NCBI RefSeq assembly: GCF_028765545.1
Contig: NZ_JARACP010000006.1
Location: 186,001 to 250,000, forward strand
DNA: 64,000 nt
Direction of reading: 5' to 3'
From: Aliivibrio sp. S4MY1
GTDB lineage: Bacteria; Pseudomonadota; Gammaproteobacteria; Enterobacterales; Vibrionaceae
Shown: positions 61,431 to 64,000 of the stretch, piece by piece
Numbering within the stretch: the stretch's first letter is position 1
Layout of the letters: each line of letters begins with the position of its first letter
Notes under the pieces: model-generated
The model's database searches: none
What the model was told of the DNA's origin: nothing
What the model saw: the letters and a program-made list of their open reading frames with translations, nothing else
Translations under genes and position numbers: made by a program

Positions 61431-62558
61431 ATGACTGAAGAAATAAAAAAGCCAAACGAAGAGAGTGAAAATACATCCGTAGATAATACCGCTCAGAAAA
61501 CAAATAAAGTTCGGAAAATAACTAACTACTTATTATTTACTGTTGCCGCTTTATTATTGTTTAGCATCATATCTGATCGCATCATCCCTTTAACAGACAA
61601 TGCGAGAGTAAAAGGATACGTCGTCCCTATTAAGCCTCAAGTCTCTGGCCAAGTATTGGATATTTTGGTTCAGCCTAATCAATTAATTAAACAAGGTGAT
61701 GTTCTTGCTAAATTAAATCCTGTTGATTATGAAATTGCGCTACAGCAAGCAGAGCAAAGTTTAGAACTCGCTGGTCAAAATGTAGGGGCACAAACGGCGG
61801 TTATTGCTTCATCACAAGCTAGGTTGACTAGTGCGAATGTTGAACTAGAAAATACCCGACTTCAGTCTAATCGTATTCTTGAAATGGCCGAACGTGGCGT
61901 TGTATCTAAAGCCGATGCAGACAAAGCACGAGCGTCATTAGCGACAGCGAAAGCAAATGTAGTCAATGCTCAAGCAGATCTAGAAAAGTCAAAGAAACAA
62001 TTAGGTGCTGATGGTGAAGACAATAGTCAAATCAAAGCGGCATTACTGGCATTAGAGCAAGCACAAATTAATTTATCTCGAACAGAAATCAAAGCACCGA
62101 CTGATGGAGGAGTATCAAATTTCAGTTTATCTGAAGGTTTTTATGCTTCTGCTGGTCAACCTATAATGACGTTTGTATCCACTGAAAGTATTTGGATTGA
62201 AGCTTATTTTCGTGAGAACAGTTTAGGTAATATTGAAGTTGGCGATAAGGTTGAAATGGCACTCGATTTTGCTCCTGGAAAAGTAATTGAAGGGACGGTG
62301 TCTAGTGTTGACTGGGGTGTTGATTGGGGACAAAACAATCAGGCGGGTAAGTTAGCTCAAGCAAACAATCAAACTGGATGGTTACGACAAACTCAGATGT
62401 TACCAATTGCGATTGAATTTGATCACTCACAAACTACAGGCCAATTACGTATCGGCGGGCAAGCGGATGTGATTGTATATAGTGGTGATAACGTTATTTT
62501 TAACTCGATAGGTAAGTTGTGGATCCGCTTTGTGAGTTTTATTTCTTATGTCAGATAA
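61431..62558 (+). CDS. HlyD/EmrA-type membrane fusion protein
   Basis: The 375-residue protein has a cytoplasmic N-terminus rich in charged residues, one membrane segment (ITNYLLFTVAALLLFSII), a lipoyl half (VKGYVVPIKPQVSGQVLDILVQPNQLIKQGDVLAKL), a coiled-coil hairpin (about 95-200), and the second barrel part (IKAPTDGGVSNFSLSEG). Such adaptors link an inner-membrane pump to an outer-membrane channel. It overlaps the next gene by 11 bases. Confidence 0.87.
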   Translation: MTEEIKKPNEESENTSVDNTAQKTNKVRKITNYLLFTVAALLLFSIISDRIIPLTDNARVKGYVVPIKPQVSGQVLDILVQPNQLIKQGDVLAKLNPVDYEIALQQAEQSLELAGQNVGAQTAVIASSQARLTSANVELENTRLQSNRILEMAERGVVSKADADKARASLATAKANVVNAQADLEKSKKQLGADGEDNSQIKAALLALEQAQINLSRTEIKAPTDGGVSNFSLSEGFYASAGQPIMTFVSTESIWIEAYFRENSLGNIEVGDKVEMALDFAPGKVIEGTVSSVDWGVDWGQNNQAGKLAQANNQTGWLRQTQMLPIAIEFDHSQTTGQLRIGGQADVIVYSGDNVIFNSIGKLWIRFVSFISYVR

Positions 62559-63567
62559 CTTAATCGATGATCCTAAAATTCAAACTAAGATACTTAGATA
62601 TACGGTAGGTGTTGGTCTTGCCGTATTCCTAGCCGCATTAATTAATTGGCCATTAGCGTTCGTAGCGCCTGTTTTTGTTGCGAAGTTTTTGATTGATAAA
62701 CCGGAATTAAACAAAGAAACACTATATGAACTAACCATTGCAATGGTAATGACTATGGTGCTTGGTTTATTGCTATCAAATGGTATTACTCAATATCCAA
62801 TACCACTACTTATTTTAGTTGGATTGATGATGCTATGGGGGTATTACTTATTTACCGATCCTAAATGGAATCTGTTTGCTACGATATTGATTATCGCAAT
62901 ATTAATGCTTCCTTTTATGGCGATATCAAACCCTGGTATGTCGGTATTCCTTGCTACTGGACTAGCAAGTTCAGGTGTTGTTGCGGTGATTATTTTTGCA
63001 CTGGTTCATATTTACTTCCCTGAAGCTGAATCATCATTTTCAGGGTATCAACCTTCGCCTTTATCTAAGCAGCAAAGGTGGTATGCCGCTTTTAGAGCGA
63101 TGATCGTCTCATTTCCCGTTGTGTGCTTTTTCTTTATTTTTCAAATATCAGAAGCATTGCTGACAATGATGTTTATAGCGTTATTATCTTTAATGATAAC
63201 CGGAGAGAAATCAGTAAAACTAAGTGCGTTTTTAATTATTACTAACAGTATTGGCGGCGCTTTAGCTATTGGTGTTTTCTCGGTATTAAGCCTTGCTCCT
63301 AATGTCCTATTCTATACGCTATTTATCTCATTCATTACTCTAATCATGGCAACTCAAATTTACACAAAACCTGCAAAAGCGCCAATTTATGCGACAGCAT
63401 TTAGTACCGTACTTGTGCTGCTAGGAAGTACGTTAATGAGTTCTGGAGATATTGATAGCAATATGATGATACGTATATTTCAATTATTTATGATTGGCAT
63501 TTATATGATTGTTGTTTCTTTTTTCTTAGAAACTCGGCAGTGGGCATTTCTAAAAATGCAGCCATAA
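62548..63567 (+). CDS. DUF2955-family membrane protein (putative efflux partner)
   Basis: The 339-residue protein has about ten membrane segments in two halves and a short cytoplasmic region (ESSFSGYQPSPLSKQQRWYAA). This architecture matches the DUF2955 family, related in plan to AaeB/FUSC-type transport proteins, found next to HlyD-type adaptors. I infer it is the inner-membrane part of an export system; the substrate is unknown. The gene start lies inside the end of the adaptor gene, which supports translational coupling. Confidence 0.72.
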   Translation: MSDNLIDDPKIQTKILRYTVGVGLAVFLAALINWPLAFVAPVFVAKFLIDKPELNKETLYELTIAMVMTMVLGLLLSNGITQYPIPLLILVGLMMLWGYYLFTDPKWNLFATILIIAILMLPFMAISNPGMSVFLATGLASSGVVAVIIFALVHIYFPEAESSFSGYQPSPLSKQQRWYAAFRAMIVSFPVVCFFFIFQISEALLTMMFIALLSLMITGEKSVKLSAFLIITNSIGGALAIGVFSVLSLAPNVLFYTLFISFITLIMATQIYTKPAKAPIYATAFSTVLVLLGSTLMSSGDIDSNMMIRIFQLFMIGIYMIVVSFFLETRQWAFLKMQP

Positions 63568-63592
63568 TTATTACTACGAACAAGGATTGTTT

Positions 63593-64000
63593 ATGAAATT
63601 AGAAAGTGATTTTTCGAATAAGGCGATAGATGCATTTATTAAGATTGCAGCGCTCGCTATTCTCGTCTTTTGGTGTTTCTCTATCCTCAAGCCATTTATG
63701 TTACTTGTGGTGTGGGGAGGGATAATCGCAACGGCGTTGTACCCAATCGTTACCTGGGGACACAATAAATTTGGTATTGGTAAAGGAAAGGTTAGTGCTG
63801 GTTTGGCTTTTATAGGGGTAGTGTTGTTAGTTATTCCTTTAATCGCGCTTTCAACGGGTCTATATACAAGTGGTTCGGAATTAGTAGTGGGTTATCAAAA
63901 TGGTACCATTTCTATACCTAAACCAAGTTTAGACGTTAAAGATTGGCCGTTAGTGGGTGATAAAGCATATGCTTTTGGTATTCAAGCTTCTTCAAATTTA
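63593..64000 (+). CDS. AI-2E / PerM family membrane protein, 5' part
   Basis: The first 136 codons are open to the edge of the window. The sequence MKLESDFSNKAIDAFIKIAAL is followed by membrane segments (ILVFWCFSILKPFMLLVVWGG, then ALYPIVTWG and LAFIGVVLLVIPLIALSTG), the pattern of the AI-2E transporter (PerM/UPF0118) superfamily. Its members move varied substrates, so the name does not prove AI-2 export. It lies 25 bases after the DUF2955 gene and probably belongs to its operon. AAGGATTGTTT precedes the ATG. The C-terminus is not visible. Confidence 0.75.
   Translation, partial: MKLESDFSNKAIDAFIKIAALAILVFWCFSILKPFMLLVVWGGIIATALYPIVTWGHNKFGIGKGKVSAGLAFIGVVLLVIPLIALSTGLYTSGSELVVGYQNGTISIPKPSLDVKDWPLVGDKAYAFGIQASSNL

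Noticed and set aside
63574-63765. 63-codon minus-strand frame at the right edge
   Set aside because: It is antisense to the well-formed start of the AI-2E family gene, which has a ribosome site and membrane pattern.

Overview
The window looks like chromosome I of a marine Vibrionaceae bacterium, most likely Aliivibrio (Vibrio) fischeri or a close relative. The DNA is AT-rich. It carries luxO-luxU with an adjacent qrr1 small RNA, motY (part of a Na+-driven polar flagellar motor) next to rnt, an rnfABCDGE-nth operon, and Vibrio-restricted lipoprotein and DUF families. No phage, IS element, CRISPR array or rRNA was seen.

Layout. 1-9050: end of gsk, then the gapA-yeaD / msrB-yeaC neighbourhood known from E. 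coli, a DUF2989 lipoprotein, a voltage-gated-type K+ channel with a C-terminal zinc ribbon, and adhE behind a near-consensus FNR box. 9135-17700: a degenerate SDR protein, an unrecognised protein, sodB, grxD, a response regulator with helical repeats, a NhaC-type transporter, rnt/motY, a DUF2753 gene with a Fur box, and gloA. 17752-24413: nth and the six rnf genes (RnfC has a tandem-repeat tail), then tRNA-Asn. 24571-29886: uvrB with paired DnaA boxes, then the quorum-sensing locus qrr1 / luxO-luxU (sigma-54 promoter and LuxO sites visible), and a YvcK-family gene. 30154-32514: Moco riboswitch and moaA-C-D-E without moaB. 32548-35901: a three-gene operon of a retropepsin-like lipoprotein, an inactive transglutaminase fused to a membrane domain, and an ATP-grasp ligase. 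35981-45952: cmoAB, aspS, ruvC, ruvAB and cydABX-ybgE. 46051-52592: ybgC-tolQRAB-pal-cpoB and nadA.

52627-64000 is accessory. It holds an outer-membrane protein, an AraC regulator, a secreted amidohydrolase, a DUF3299 periplasmic protein, an OprB-like porin, a second (cytoplasmic) amidohydrolase, a paralogous AraC regulator, and a HlyD-type adaptor / DUF2955 pump / AI-2E-family membrane protein set. Four copies of one operator-like motif tie it together. An exact 17-mer lies upstream of the outer-membrane gene and between the second regulator and the pump. An exact 16-mer of the same family lies upstream of each amidohydrolase gene. I infer a co-regulated uptake, two-compartment hydrolysis and export system with an unknown substrate. 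This is the best candidate for an undescribed system here.

The core genes group into energy metabolism (gapA, adhE, rnf, cyd), oxidative and thiol stress (msrB, sodB, grxD, gloA), DNA repair (nth, uvrB, ruvABC), envelope integrity (tol-pal) and quorum sensing.
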